DNA of 7,915 nt from Thermoclostridium sp036562185 (GTDB lineage: Bacteria > Bacillota > Clostridia > DSM-8532), in contig DATCKN010000001.1 in NCBI GenBank assembly GCA_036562185.1, forward strand, positions 1 through 7,915. Reading direction: 5' to 3'. Below the pieces are notes generated by a model. It ran no database searches, had not been told where the DNA came from, and saw only the letters and a list, made by a program, of their open reading frames with translations. A program made the position numbers and the translations under genes. Positions within the stretch are counted from its first letter, which is position 1; every line of letters starts with the position of its first letter. Below, in pieces: positions 1 to 6,785 of this stretch.

Positions 1-83
1 TCATTCAGCGTTTTTTCTTCCCTTAAGACCTCAATCACTATTTTTGCTTTTTCTTCCGGTGTAAAATTTCTTCTCTTTTCCAT
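1..83 (-). CDS. IS3-type transposase OrfA, N-terminal fragment (runs off left edge)
   Basis: Reading leftward from an ATG at 83-81, the frame stays open to the window edge and gives 27 residues beginning MEKRRNFTPEEKAKIVIEVL. This charged start, with the F-T-P-E-E-K-A-K-I-V signature, is typical of the helix-turn-helix OrfA protein of IS3-family insertion sequences (HTH_Tnp_1 type), which binds the element's ends. The rest of OrfA and the catalytic OrfB would lie outside the window. The element's outer end should lie just to the right of the gene; a sequence reading TGATACCAGAAATTAAGACA on the minus strand, from 136 leftward, is a plausible terminus because it begins with TG, but the matching end is not visible. 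Whether the element is intact cannot be judged. The family call is recognition of a short N-terminus only. Confidence 0.65.
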   Translation of the reverse strand, partial: MEKRRNFTPEEKAKIVIEVLREEKTLN

Positions 84-248
84 AGTTCCATACTAACTTA
101 TTTTGGCCGTTTTGTCTGTCTTAATTTCTGGTATCATTATACTTTATCATTATATTCATGTAACTGTAAAGAAATCAGGGAGTCAGCAAAAGGAACTACA
201 GGAATTAATTTTAGAAACTATAAATTATTAAAGTACAGATATTCGCTT

Positions 249-753
249 TTGATTGACTGCTTTTTCATTAATGCCTTTAGAGATAATTATAAAGCGCAAG
301 CTATTTTAACTGAAATGAGAAGCTTATATAAGAAAAAATACCATTACAGAATGGGTAAGCTATTTTCTGTTTTATATGAAAATGAGCCAACTTCAGATGG
401 TTTTGACAGGGTAAATTTTCAGATTGAATGCTGGAAATTAAAGTGTAAGCATATGGAAATACGTCCGTTTTCCGTATTGGTTTCTGCAACAATGAGTGCA
501 GGAAAGTCTACACTCATTAATGCATTGATCGGTAAAACGGTAAACAGGACTATGAACGATGCATGTACAGCAAAGCTTCATTTTATATTTGACAAAGCCT
601 TTGCTTGATGCGAGCCGTGAAACCCTTATGCAGGATAATCAGTTAAATAAAGGAAAAGACATATATGTTGCAACTTATTTCCGAATTTTGGGAGACAGGA
701 AAAACCGGTACTGCATTATTGATACAGGGTTACAATATTATAAAAGGAGATGA
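249..753 (+). pseudogene. Decayed dynamin-family GTPase fragment (P-loop retained)
   Basis: The first open stretch (249-608, beginning at a TTG) encodes 119 residues. These contain VSATMSAGKSTLINALIG at about residues 78-95, a P-loop/G1 motif in the form common to bacterial dynamin-like proteins, followed by NDACTAKLHFI, the switch-I-like segment of the same family. The frame then stops at 606-608. Similarity resumes in another frame (about 605-753) with ETLMQDNQ, DIYVATYFRIL and CIIDTG. The last is a damaged G3 motif, where DTPG is expected and the proline is missing; the frame stops two codons after a YYKR sequence. The rest of the GTPase domain, the stalk and the C-terminus are absent. Intact relatives are several hundred residues long and remodel membranes using GTP. 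This copy should be inactive. Start and end are approximate, and the N-terminus may also be truncated because no ribosome binding site precedes the TTG. Confidence 0.6.
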
Positions 754-757
754 AACA

Positions 758-1186
758 ATGAATTTCATAAATGATCCGGTTTTTGGTCAGGTATGTTACA
801 GGCATGGATGGAGTAAAAATCAGGAAGTAAGTTTCTGGAATAAAACAATGGTATTAAGAATAACAGCTGCTGCATATACAGATCAGGGAATAAATGACAT
901 ACAGCGGCAAAATTATAAAGATTTTATTGAAAACATAAATTATTATTCGGAGAAATCCTTGGAGGCTGTTGCAAGTTATATAGAAGATAATAAACAGAAT
1001 ATCGCCATGTACTTACCAAAAGGGAAATCTATTACGAATGTAACGGATATTGTTTTTCCAAAAGCTGTAGTATTTAGTAAAGATAATTCATATGGCATAT
1101 TATGTGATTGCGAATGGGATATTGAAAACGGTATAGTTATTCAGATACCAGGGTTTAAGGTTGGCCCACAGGATATGTTTTTATAA
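758..1186 (+). CDS. Small DUF6985-like protein of unknown function
   Basis: Encodes 142 residues from an ATG with a good ribosome binding site (AAAGGAGA at 743-750, seven bases upstream). The frame is open further upstream (to an ATG at 665), but that part is the frameshifted GTPase remnant, so 758 is preferred. The protein starts MNFINDPVFG, has a central helical region (about residues 45-80), and ends with CDCEWDIENGIVIQIPGFKVGPQDMFL-like residues. The pairing of a DPxFG start with a C-terminal CxWDxENG...GxQD motif is what I associate with DUF6985 proteins, uncharacterised small soluble proteins of Firmicutes and Bacteroidetes. No signal peptide or membrane segment is visible. It directly follows the broken GTPase and ends in a possible hairpin terminator, so it may be expressed alone. 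Function is unknown; a role beside toxin or defence genes is only a guess. The family name rests on memory, not a search. Confidence 0.6.
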   Translation: MNFINDPVFGQVCYRHGWSKNQEVSFWNKTMVLRITAAAYTDQGINDIQRQNYKDFIENINYYSEKSLEAVASYIEDNKQNIAMYLPKGKSITNVTDIVFPKAVVFSKDNSYGILCDCEWDIENGIVIQIPGFKVGPQDMFL

Positions 1187-1218
1187 GACAGGCACATGTC
1201 TTATTTAATAAGTTTTTA
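1183..1218 (+). terminator. Possible intrinsic terminator after the DUF6985-like gene
   Basis: ATAAGACA (1183-1190) and TGTCTTAT (1197-1204) form a perfect 8-base stem around a 6-base loop, overlapping the stop codon of the preceding gene. A T-run (1214-1218) follows, but about ten bases after the stem, so this is a weak or imperfect terminator. Confidence 0.4.
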
Positions 1219-1347
1219 GTGCACTGGAAGATAAATCATCTGTAACAGGCGCCAGTATGATGAATGGATGGGACATGCCACTTAATCAGATTCCTGATTT
1301 TGGGACAGCCCCTTTCTGTTACTTCCAATATTGTCTCATGCCCGGTT

Positions 1348-1483
1348 TATTTCTTTTTCATCCCGTTACAGGCATACCATTCCGAATCCTTATCATACCG
1401 GAATTTTCCCGCTTCAATAGGAACAAACACATTTCCGTTGAGCACTGTTTGGATGCATTTTTTTATATTTATAAAATTATCCG
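1348..1483 (-). pseudogene. Possible short remnant of a DDE transposase
   Basis: A minus-strand frame between an upstream stop near 1483 and TAA at 1350-1348 reads ...CIQTVLNGNVFVPIEAG, then KFRYDKDSEWYACNGMKKK. The F-x-Y-D-K-D-x-x-x-Y-x-C-x-x-G pattern resembles the segment in IS1182-like transposases where the chain leads into a cysteine cluster (usually Y-x-C-P-x-G). There is no start codon context and no catalytic residue, and only about 45 codons remain. It could equally be chance; the call rests on one short motif and the nearby insertion-sequence-like end. Confidence 0.25.
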
Positions 1484-1512
1484 GCTAAATTAAAAAAATA
1501 TCGAAAATGATT

Positions 1513-1532
1513 TATATTGTAATATATTGTAA
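1513..1532. repeat. Perfect tandem 10-base repeat
   Basis: TATATTGTAA occurs twice back to back (1513-1522 and 1523-1532). The period equals about one DNA helical turn, and the second copy supplies the TTGTAA that looks like a promoter -35 element (1527-1532). It may be a protein-binding site or just AT-rich drift. Confidence 0.5.
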
Positions 1533-1555
1533 AGCTAAGTCGAATGTGGTACAAT
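1527..1555 (+). promoter_or_regulatory. Weak sigma-A-like promoter far upstream of alpha-galactosidase
   Basis: TTGTAA (1527-1532) and TACAAT (1550-1555) are separated by 17 bases. The match to consensus is moderate. The only gene downstream on this strand is the alpha-galactosidase, more than 300 bases away, and that gene has a better promoter closer to it. Confidence 0.3.
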
Positions 1556-1745
1556 TTCACTGGAAATATATACTAAAATATACTAATTGCAAATAAAGCT
1601 GATCTGCATGTATTAAGTTACACAAATAATAGAATACGTTTTTATCAGAAACAATACTTTCTAGGAATACAACAAAAGTATAAATAAGAATGAGGCTAAT
1701 TATCCAAATTTGCCATAAGTAAATAAGCACAGCCCGGCAGAACAC

Positions 1746-1773
1746 TTGACAAAAGCAACCAAAAATGTATAAT
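1746..1773 (+). promoter_or_regulatory. Consensus sigma-A promoter of the alpha-galactosidase gene
   Basis: TTGACA (1746-1751) and TATAAT (1768-1773) are both perfect consensus hexamers, separated by 16 bases. Transcription should start near 1780, giving an untranslated leader of about 100 bases before the ATG at 1881. No catabolite-repression (cre) palindrome was recognised around it. A promoter this close to consensus suggests that any control of the gene acts by repression or in the leader. Confidence 0.75.
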
Positions 1774-1880
1774 GCGCAGGCACGATACAAAAAAAGCACA
1801 CAATCCCATTATCTTCCTTATAGCATAGAGACTGCATATGTTCGAAAACACCGTTTATGAAAGTTTGAAGGTGATATTTT

Positions 1881-4079
1881 ATGGGAATCAGGTTTTTTGA
1901 AGAACAGAAATGCTTTAAGCTCGATGCCAAAGACACATCTTACATTATAGCTGTTGTTGACGATGAGAAGTATTTAGGGCACGTATATTTCGGAAAGAAA
2001 ATTGCTGATGAGCCTTTGGATGTCAGCTCCCTATTACGGATTAACGAACCTCCATATGTGCCGTCAAAGAACAACAGGGACAGGATGTCTTTCCATGATT
2101 CCTTTCCAACAGAATATTCCACGCACGGTCTGGGAGATTTCAGGGAGTCATGCCTGGTAATAAAGGACAGTAACGGGCATTCAGTGTGCGGTATAACATA
2201 TTGCTCCCATAAAATCTACAAGGGTAAGCCTTCATTAAAGGGCTTGCCTGCAACATTCGGAGATGAGAACTCATGTACAACTCTTGAAATAACCTGCCAT
2301 GACAAAGTGCTCGATCTTGAAGTAACATTGGTATACACTGTTTTTGAAAACCTCGACGCAATAACAAGAAGTGTAAAAGTAAAGAACAATTCTGGCAAAG
2401 ACATTAAGCTGCTGAAGGTTTTGTCGGTATGTGTGGACTTTGACGGGATAGACTATGACGTAATTTCCCTTCATGGCTCATGGGCAAGGGAAAGGAAAAT
2501 TCAAAGGCTGCCGGTGGGTTTTGGCAAAAGGTCTATTGATTCAATAAGGGGTGTATCAAGCCACCAGGCTAACCCGTTTATTGCCTTGCTGGATAGGAGT
2601 GCCAATGAAGATTACGGCAATGTATATGGATTTAACTTTGTTTATTCAGGCAGTTTCACTGCAGTTGTTGAGGGTGGGCAGTTTGATACCACGCGTGTGG
2701 TTATGGGTATTCATCCGGCCAATTTTGAATGGACACTGGCACCGGGCGAGGAATTTATCGCTCCCGAAGTGGTCATGGTCTATTCAGATGCCGGTATTGG
2801 CAAGATGACGAGAACATTCCATGACCTTTACAGAAATCACCTGATTCGCGGCAAATTCAGGGACAGAAAGAGACCTGTCCTTATAAATAACTGGGAAGCC
2901 ACGTATTTTGATTTTGATACCGAAAAGCTTCTGTCCATAGCCAGAGAAGCCGCAAAGTCAGGAATTGAAATGCTGGTTATGGACGATGGATGGTTTGGTA
3001 AACGGAACAATGATAATTGCTCTTTAGGCGATTGGTACGTAAATGAGGAAAAAATCAAAGGCGGGCTAAAACACCTTGTTGATGAGGTAAATAAGCTGGG
3101 GCTTGAATTCGGTATCTGGTTTGAGCCCGAAATGATATCACCCGATTCGGATCTGTACCGTGCTCATCCTGACTGGTGCATTCATGTGCCCAATCGTACT
3201 CCTGTGCTCAGCAGAAACCAGTACGTATTGGATCTAACGAATGATAAGGCTTTAGAGTATGTATATTCAAGGCTTAAAGACATTCTTTCGGGCGCAAACA
3301 TTACATATGTCAAATGGGATATGAACCGCCAGCTGAGTGACTTGGGAAGCAGTTCCCTGCCAAAGGAAAAACAGGGGGAAATCCTTCACAGATATGTTTT
3401 GGCGGTTTATAAGCTATTGGACCGGCTTACAACGGAATTTCCCCATATTCTCCTTGAAGGCTGTTCAGGCGGAGGAGGAAGGTTTGACCCCGGAATGCTG
3501 TATTACAGTCCACAAATCTGGTGCTCCGACAATACCGATGCCATTGAACGCCTTATCATACAACAAGGTACTGCAATGGTATACCCTCTGTCGGCAATAG
3601 GTGCTCATATAAGTGACTGCCCGAACCATATCGTTGGAAGAAATACTCCGTTTGAAACAAGAGGATTTGTAGCTTTGGCAGGTACATTCGGATATGAGCT
3701 GGATATTACCAGGATTTCCGAAGAAGACAGGAAAATGATACCCGGACAGATTGAATTATACCATAAGTATAATGACCTGATCAGGACAGGGGATTATTAC
3801 AGGATAGCCAACTTTACAGACAACCATCAATATGACTGCTGGTCGGTGGTTTCAAAAGACAAGGAAGAAGTGCTGGTTACATTTATCCAGGTATTGCAAA
3901 GACCAAATTACCACAGCAGGAGAATTAAGCTTAAGGGGCTTGATGATAAAGCATTATACAGGGATACCGGAACGAACCAGGTATACAGCGGCAGTGCGTT
4001 GATGCATGCAGGACTAAACATTACAGGAGTACATGGTGATTTCAAAGGTAAACTCATCCACTTTGTGAAAGAAAAATAA
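1881..4079 (+). CDS. Alpha-galactosidase, glycoside hydrolase family 36
   Basis: This 732-residue protein hydrolyses terminal alpha-1,6-galactosyl residues from raffinose-type sugars, melibiose and galactomannan fragments by a retaining mechanism. Length and layout match the roughly 730-residue bacterial GH36 type: an N-terminal beta-sandwich (about 1-330), a TIM-barrel core (about 335-640) and a C-terminal beta domain. Visible family motifs are NNWEATYFDF (336-345), MDDGWFG (367-373), GIWFEPEM (411-418), YVKWDMNR with the expected nucleophile Asp480, CSGGGGRFDPGM (528-539) and CSDNTDAIERL with the expected acid/base Asp550. No signal peptide is present, so it is probably cytoplasmic and works on imported oligosaccharides. 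The ATG at 1881 is preceded by AAGGTG (1868-1873) at seven bases, and a consensus promoter lies about 110 bases upstream. It is transcribed towards the AraC-type gene and appears monocistronic. Fold and catalytic roles are taken from the family; substrate preference within it is not known. Confidence 0.95.
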   Translation: MGIRFFEEQKCFKLDAKDTSYIIAVVDDEKYLGHVYFGKKIADEPLDVSSLLRINEPPYVPSKNNRDRMSFHDSFPTEYSTHGLGDFRESCLVIKDSNGHSVCGITYCSHKIYKGKPSLKGLPATFGDENSCTTLEITCHDKVLDLEVTLVYTVFENLDAITRSVKVKNNSGKDIKLLKVLSVCVDFDGIDYDVISLHGSWARERKIQRLPVGFGKRSIDSIRGVSSHQANPFIALLDRSANEDYGNVYGFNFVYSGSFTAVVEGGQFDTTRVVMGIHPANFEWTLAPGEEFIAPEVVMVYSDAGIGKMTRTFHDLYRNHLIRGKFRDRKRPVLINNWEATYFDFDTEKLLSIAREAAKSGIEMLVMDDGWFGKRNNDNCSLGDWYVNEEKIKGGLKHLVDEVNKLGLEFGIWFEPEMISPDSDLYRAHPDWCIHVPNRTPVLSRNQYVLDLTNDKALEYVYSRLKDILSGANITYVKWDMNRQLSDLGSSSLPKEKQGEILHRYVLAVYKLLDRLTTEFPHILLEGCSGGGGRFDPGMLYYSPQIWCSDNTDAIERLIIQQGTAMVYPLSAIGAHISDCPNHIVGRNTPFETRGFVALAGTFGYELDITRISEEDRKMIPGQIELYHKYNDLIRTGDYYRIANFTDNHQYDCWSVVSKDKEEVLVTFIQVLQRPNYHSRRIKLKGLDDKALYRDTGTNQVYSGSALMHAGLNITGVHGDFKGKLIHFVKEK

Positions 4080-4172
4080 CGATTTATTCGGAGCTTCTTA
4101 CTGCGAATTTGATTTTAGCGGAAGAGTGCCTTGATATTTATTAAGATTTTACATACGGATATGACAGTAAGT

Positions 4173-4226
4173 GTGGGACTTTCTGAAGCCTGGGGCAGAA
4201 AATCCCACTTAATTCCGTAATTTTTT
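4173..4226 (+). terminator. Hairpin between convergent alpha-galactosidase and araC-type genes
   Basis: GTGGGA (4173-4178) pairs with TCCCAC (4203-4208), and TTTCTG (4180-4185) pairs with CAGAAA (4196-4201). One C/A mismatch separates the two segments and the loop is 10 bases. A run of six T's (4221-4226) follows on the plus strand, about 12 bases after the stem, so it is not a textbook terminator. It lies about 95 bases after the alpha-galactosidase stop and 16 bases past the stop of the opposing gene, and may serve one or both. Confidence 0.4.
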
Positions 4227-5106
4227 ACCCCTTCTTTACCTTTCTGTACTCAGACGGCGATCTTCCCATTATCTTTTTAAATAACCTGGAAAAGTAATAC
4301 TGATCATTATACCCTACTTTTTCAGCTATTTCCGAAACAGACATGTCGGTGAAATCCAGGTAGAAACATGCTTTTTGCATTTTGAGCCTTATGAAAAAAT
4401 CAATCGGGGAATAGCCGGTTTTTTCTTTAAATATATCTGTAAGCTGGGTTTTGGAAAGGTTATTGTATCTTGTAAGGTCATTAAGGGTAAGCTTTTTATC
4501 CAGATTATTGTTCATAAACTCAATGCTGTTTTCAACATACATGTTTTTCTTATTTTTCAGATCGTAGCTGTTATTTGGCATAAAAAGGGCGGTAGCAAGA
4601 AAATAGCTCAAACCGTAAGATGCGTATATGATATTGCTTATAACCGAACCTCTTGATAATGCATCAAAAATACTGTCGAAAAGGTGTGTAAGGACGGGCA
4701 GGCTTGATAAAGGCACATCCAGCAGGGTAATTGCATTATTATTCCGGATAAAGTGGTGGTCTGTCTCACCTTTGAAATGCATCCAGTAAATATCCCAGGG
4801 GTCATCGTCATTTGAACCGTATATATGCGGTAGATTTTTAGGTATTATCAGTAAATTGTTTCTGCATACTCTTGTTTTTTTTCCGCCTGTTATGACGAAA
4901 CCCTCTCCCTTGGTGCAGTAAATCAGGATATTCTGGTTGCAGCCCTTTCTGCGTTCAATATAGTGATATTTGGCAAACGGGAAAAAACCTATGTCTGTTA
5001 TAAATAGATTTTTTGCAATGGGATGCTTAGAAATTTCAGTTAAAATTTCTTCGGGCAAAACAAGCATTTTCTGATTTTTAAAAGTATATGCAACATATGG
5101 TTTCAT
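4225..5106 (-). CDS. AraC-family transcriptional regulator
   Basis: This 293-residue protein has the standard two-domain layout of sugar-responsive AraC regulators. The N-terminal cupin-type ligand-binding domain (about 40-125) includes LIYCTKGEGF, NNLLIIPKNLPHIYG and WDIYWMHFKG, the usual pattern of this family. The C-terminal DNA-binding domain (about 190-290) has two helix-turn-helix motifs, near LTLNDLTRYNNLSKTQLTDIF (206-226) and MSVSEIAEKVGYNDQYYFSR (255-274), and the closing GRSPSEYRK signature (281-289). The ATG at 5106 is the first start codon in its frame; only a weak GGAAA lies about 13 bases upstream, so expression may be low. It sits between two glycosidase genes and is the obvious local regulator. 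The likely inducer is a sugar from alpha-galactoside or xylan breakdown, which is inference. A 30-base element in its own leader recurs upstream of the xylosidase gene. Confidence 0.93.
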   Translation of the reverse strand: MKPYVAYTFKNQKMLVLPEEILTEISKHPIAKNLFITDIGFFPFAKYHYIERRKGCNQNILIYCTKGEGFVITGGKKTRVCRNNLLIIPKNLPHIYGSNDDDPWDIYWMHFKGETDHHFIRNNNAITLLDVPLSSLPVLTHLFDSIFDALSRGSVISNIIYASYGLSYFLATALFMPNNSYDLKNKKNMYVENSIEFMNNNLDKKLTLNDLTRYNNLSKTQLTDIFKEKTGYSPIDFFIRLKMQKACFYLDFTDMSVSEIAEKVGYNDQYYFSRLFKKIMGRSPSEYRKVKKG

Positions 5107-5120
5107 AGAATAATTATAGT

Positions 5121-5157
5121 TTCCGGAATAAAAAATATCAACACGGATTCCGGAATA
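5121..5157. repeat. Paired TTCCGGAATA motifs upstream of the araC-type gene
   Basis: TTCCGGAATA occurs exactly at 5121-5130 and again at 5148-5157, a 27-base repeat distance. Each contains the palindrome TTCCGGAA. AraC-type proteins commonly bind pairs of direct repeats, so these are candidate autoregulatory half-sites. Binding is inferred, not shown. Confidence 0.5.
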
Positions 5158-5179
5158 TAATCCATCCTTTAAATTATAA
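5150..5179 (-). repeat. 30-base control-region repeat, copy 1
   Basis: Read on the plus strand this begins CCGGAATATAATCCATC and matches 7008-7037 at 27 of 30 positions. It spans the proposed -10 hexamer and the start of the leader of the araC-type gene, ending 44 bases before its ATG. Its counterpart has the same orientation relative to the xylosidase gene. It contains a near-palindrome, GGAATATAATCC. It may be an operator or a shared leader element. Confidence 0.6.
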
Positions 5180-5201
5180 CAGGGATTTGCTTAAATCAAA
5201 A
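5173..5201 (-). promoter_or_regulatory. Probable promoter of the araC-type gene
   Basis: On the minus strand a perfect -10 hexamer TATAAT lies at 5178-5173. Possible -35 elements are TTTTGA (5201-5196, 17-base spacer) or TTGATT (5199-5194, 15-base spacer), both weak. Transcription would begin near 5166, giving a leader of about 60 bases. The -35 region coincides with the T-tract of the xylosidase terminator. Confidence 0.5.
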
Positions 5202-5237
5202 ATCCCTATGACCCTTAATCCGGGAATCATAGGGATT
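5196..5237 (-). terminator. Intrinsic terminator of the xylosidase gene
   Basis: AATCCCTATGA (5201-5211) and TCATAGGGATT (5227-5237) form a perfect 11-base stem, extended by CCC/GGG with a two-A bulge and a 7-base loop. On the minus strand the stem runs straight into TTTTT. It starts 15 bases past the xylosidase stop, as expected for a Rho-independent terminator, and should insulate the araC-type gene from xylosidase transcription. Confidence 0.85.
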
Positions 5238-5252
5238 GCTTTATATTTTGGT

Positions 5253-6785
5253 TTACAGGCTGGTTTCCTCCCTGTCAAAGCCCTGATATGAAAAGCGGGT
5301 GAACAGAGCTTCGGTTTCGCAGTTTCTTCCGTTTCCGGTCGCATATAAAGCATAAAAAACTCCTGTGAATCCTAATTCGTGGGCCTCTGTGGAGACATAT
5401 CGGGTTAACGCCTTGCCTAAATAGATTTCAGCCCCGTTAACAACAGCGTATGTTTTATATTCGAGCTTATCTGCGATAACGCGGATTGTTATTTTATCAC
5501 AGGAAAGGGGCACCCTTGCCGCTTCGTGATGAATTTCTCCCACAACCTTGCGGAAGAATATAAAATTCTCATTATTAATTCTGCTTATATAGATATCAAG
5601 ATGGGCATCATTCTTGTAATAGATGCTGAACCCGGCCTCTTCATGGTTGATTGCAGGAGAAAAAGTTAAATCCACCTCTGCCCTGTTGGAGAGATCACGC
5701 TGCCTGATACCTAAAAAAGCAGGATTGGCAATATCGGACAGGGTATGGGCGTTGCCTCTTAAGATCAGGCCTTTAGATCCTGCTTCGCAGGAGCCGCCCT
5801 GCGGATTGCGAAGGTGTACCCAGTCCGGCCCAATTCCATTTGTAAAGTCTGTTTCATAATCGGTGCTAAGTGTCTGTACGGCAGAACCGGGAACATCCAT
5901 AACCATGCGGATTGGTTCGCCGTCATTGATAATGGGCCAACCGTCACGCCAGGTAACCGGGGCAAGGAAAGTCTCACGGCCCAGGTGGTGGAAATACTGA
6001 TGGGTCTGACGGTAACCCAAAAAGACCGCCCACCAGTTTCCGTCATTGTCTTCAATTAAATCAGCATGTCCGGTGGCTTGTATCATATCGCCTTTTCTAT
6101 GCCTGTGGGTGAGAATGGGGTTATAGGGGCAAGGCTCATATTTTCCATAAAGCTCACGGCTTCTTGCGATTGTTACCATATGGCCCAGCTCGGTACCGCC
6201 TTCGGCAATCATCTGGTAATACCAGCCGCCGATTTTATAAATATGCGGTGCTTCGGGTGCGCTTTCACCAATTCCGCCCCAAAGTGGAGTGGCCGGCCTT
6301 AGAAATTTACCTGTTTTTAAATCAATCGGCGCACACAGGAATCCTGCAGCGCGTACGTTTCTGTCCCTGGCGTTGGAGATGAAGTGGGCACTGCCGTCAT
6401 CGTCGAAGAATAATGACGGGTCAATGCCGCCCTGTTCCACCCAGACAGGATCTGACCATTCTCCGGCTGGGTCTTTGGCGGTTACATAGAAATTCCCGCC
6501 CTTCGTGACATTTGTCGTAACCATATAGAACAGGTCATCGTGGGGGTTATAACGTATAGTTGGGGCATAAATTCCCTTTGAGCAGGGAACATTGTCCAAA
6601 TTCAGCTGGCTTTTCCGGGTAAGGCAGTGGCCTATTTGCTTCCAGTTCACCAAATCCTTCGAGTGGAAAACAGGTACACCGGGGAAAAACTCAAATGAAC
6701 TGGTTACAAGATAATAATCATCCCCCTTTTTACAAATGCTGGGATCGGGGTAAAAACCGGGTATAATGGGATTATGATAACGCAT
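5253..6785 (-). CDS. xynB: Beta-xylosidase / alpha-arabinofuranosidase, glycoside hydrolase family 43
   Basis: This 510-residue GH43 enzyme is an inverting glycosidase that releases xylose (often also arabinose) from the ends of xylo-oligosaccharides. The N-terminal five-bladed beta-propeller (about 1-300) shows NPIIPGFYPDPS with the expected catalytic base Asp14, GGIDPSLFFDDDG with the pKa-modulating Asp122, and ESAPEAPHIYK with the expected acid Glu178. The C-terminal half (about 310-505) matches the beta-sandwich attached to GH43 xylosidases. No signal peptide is present, so it should act in the cytoplasm. I start it at the ATG at 6785-6783, because GGAGG (6795-6791 on the minus strand) lies five bases upstream and the protein then begins MRYHNPIIPG like its relatives. 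In-frame ATGs at 6806 and 6797 lack such a site. It ends in a strong terminator and appears monocistronic. Substrate choice between xylose and arabinose cannot be settled from sequence alone. Confidence 0.93.
   Translation of the reverse strand: MRYHNPIIPGFYPDPSICKKGDDYYLVTSSFEFFPGVPVFHSKDLVNWKQIGHCLTRKSQLNLDNVPCSKGIYAPTIRYNPHDDLFYMVTTNVTKGGNFYVTAKDPAGEWSDPVWVEQGGIDPSLFFDDDGSAHFISNARDRNVRAAGFLCAPIDLKTGKFLRPATPLWGGIGESAPEAPHIYKIGGWYYQMIAEGGTELGHMVTIARSRELYGKYEPCPYNPILTHRHRKGDMIQATGHADLIEDNDGNWWAVFLGYRQTHQYFHHLGRETFLAPVTWRDGWPIINDGEPIRMVMDVPGSAVQTLSTDYETDFTNGIGPDWVHLRNPQGGSCEAGSKGLILRGNAHTLSDIANPAFLGIRQRDLSNRAEVDLTFSPAINHEEAGFSIYYKNDAHLDIYISRINNENFIFFRKVVGEIHHEAARVPLSCDKITIRVIADKLEYKTYAVVNGAEIYLGKALTRYVSTEAHELGFTGVFYALYATGNGRNCETEALFTRFSYQGFDREETSL

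Larger units (their letters stand above)
1187..1880. other. Long AT-rich intergenic region with no convincing intact gene
   Basis: This 694-base stretch separates the accessory segment from the alpha-galactosidase gene. It holds a possible transposase scrap on the minus strand (about 1348-1483), a solo insertion-sequence-end-like motif (1298-1312), a perfect tandem 10-base repeat (1513-1532), two sigma-A-like promoters (1527-1555 and 1746-1773) and the leader of the alpha-galactosidase gene. Open frames of up to about 80 codons exist on both strands, but they lack ribosome binding sites, have low-complexity or Phe/Tyr/Ile-rich translations and overlap one another or the promoter, so none is called as a gene. 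Confidence 0.6.

Noticed and set aside
665..757. Longer 173-residue version of the small gene starting at 665
   Set aside because: The extra 31 residues are the GTPase remnant read in a wrong frame, and the good ribosome binding site is at 743-750.
1395..1404. ATACCGGAAT upstream of the alpha-galactosidase, identical to 7005-7014
   Set aside because: Only ten bases, nearly 500 bases from the gene and inside probable mobile-element debris; treated as chance rather than a third operator.
1257..1493. Plus-strand frames of 74-78 codons
   Set aside because: No ribosome binding site or family resemblance; the opposite strand gives a more meaningful translation there.
1557..1799. Minus-strand frame of 80 codons with a hydrophobic translation
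   Set aside because: It overlaps the consensus promoter of the alpha-galactosidase, has no ribosome binding site, and its hydrophobicity follows from AT-rich DNA.
5765..6055. Frames on both strands inside the xylosidase gene (for example 5765-6055 minus, 5814-6059 plus, 6066-6302 plus)
   Set aside because: Shadows of a strongly supported coding region in other frames.
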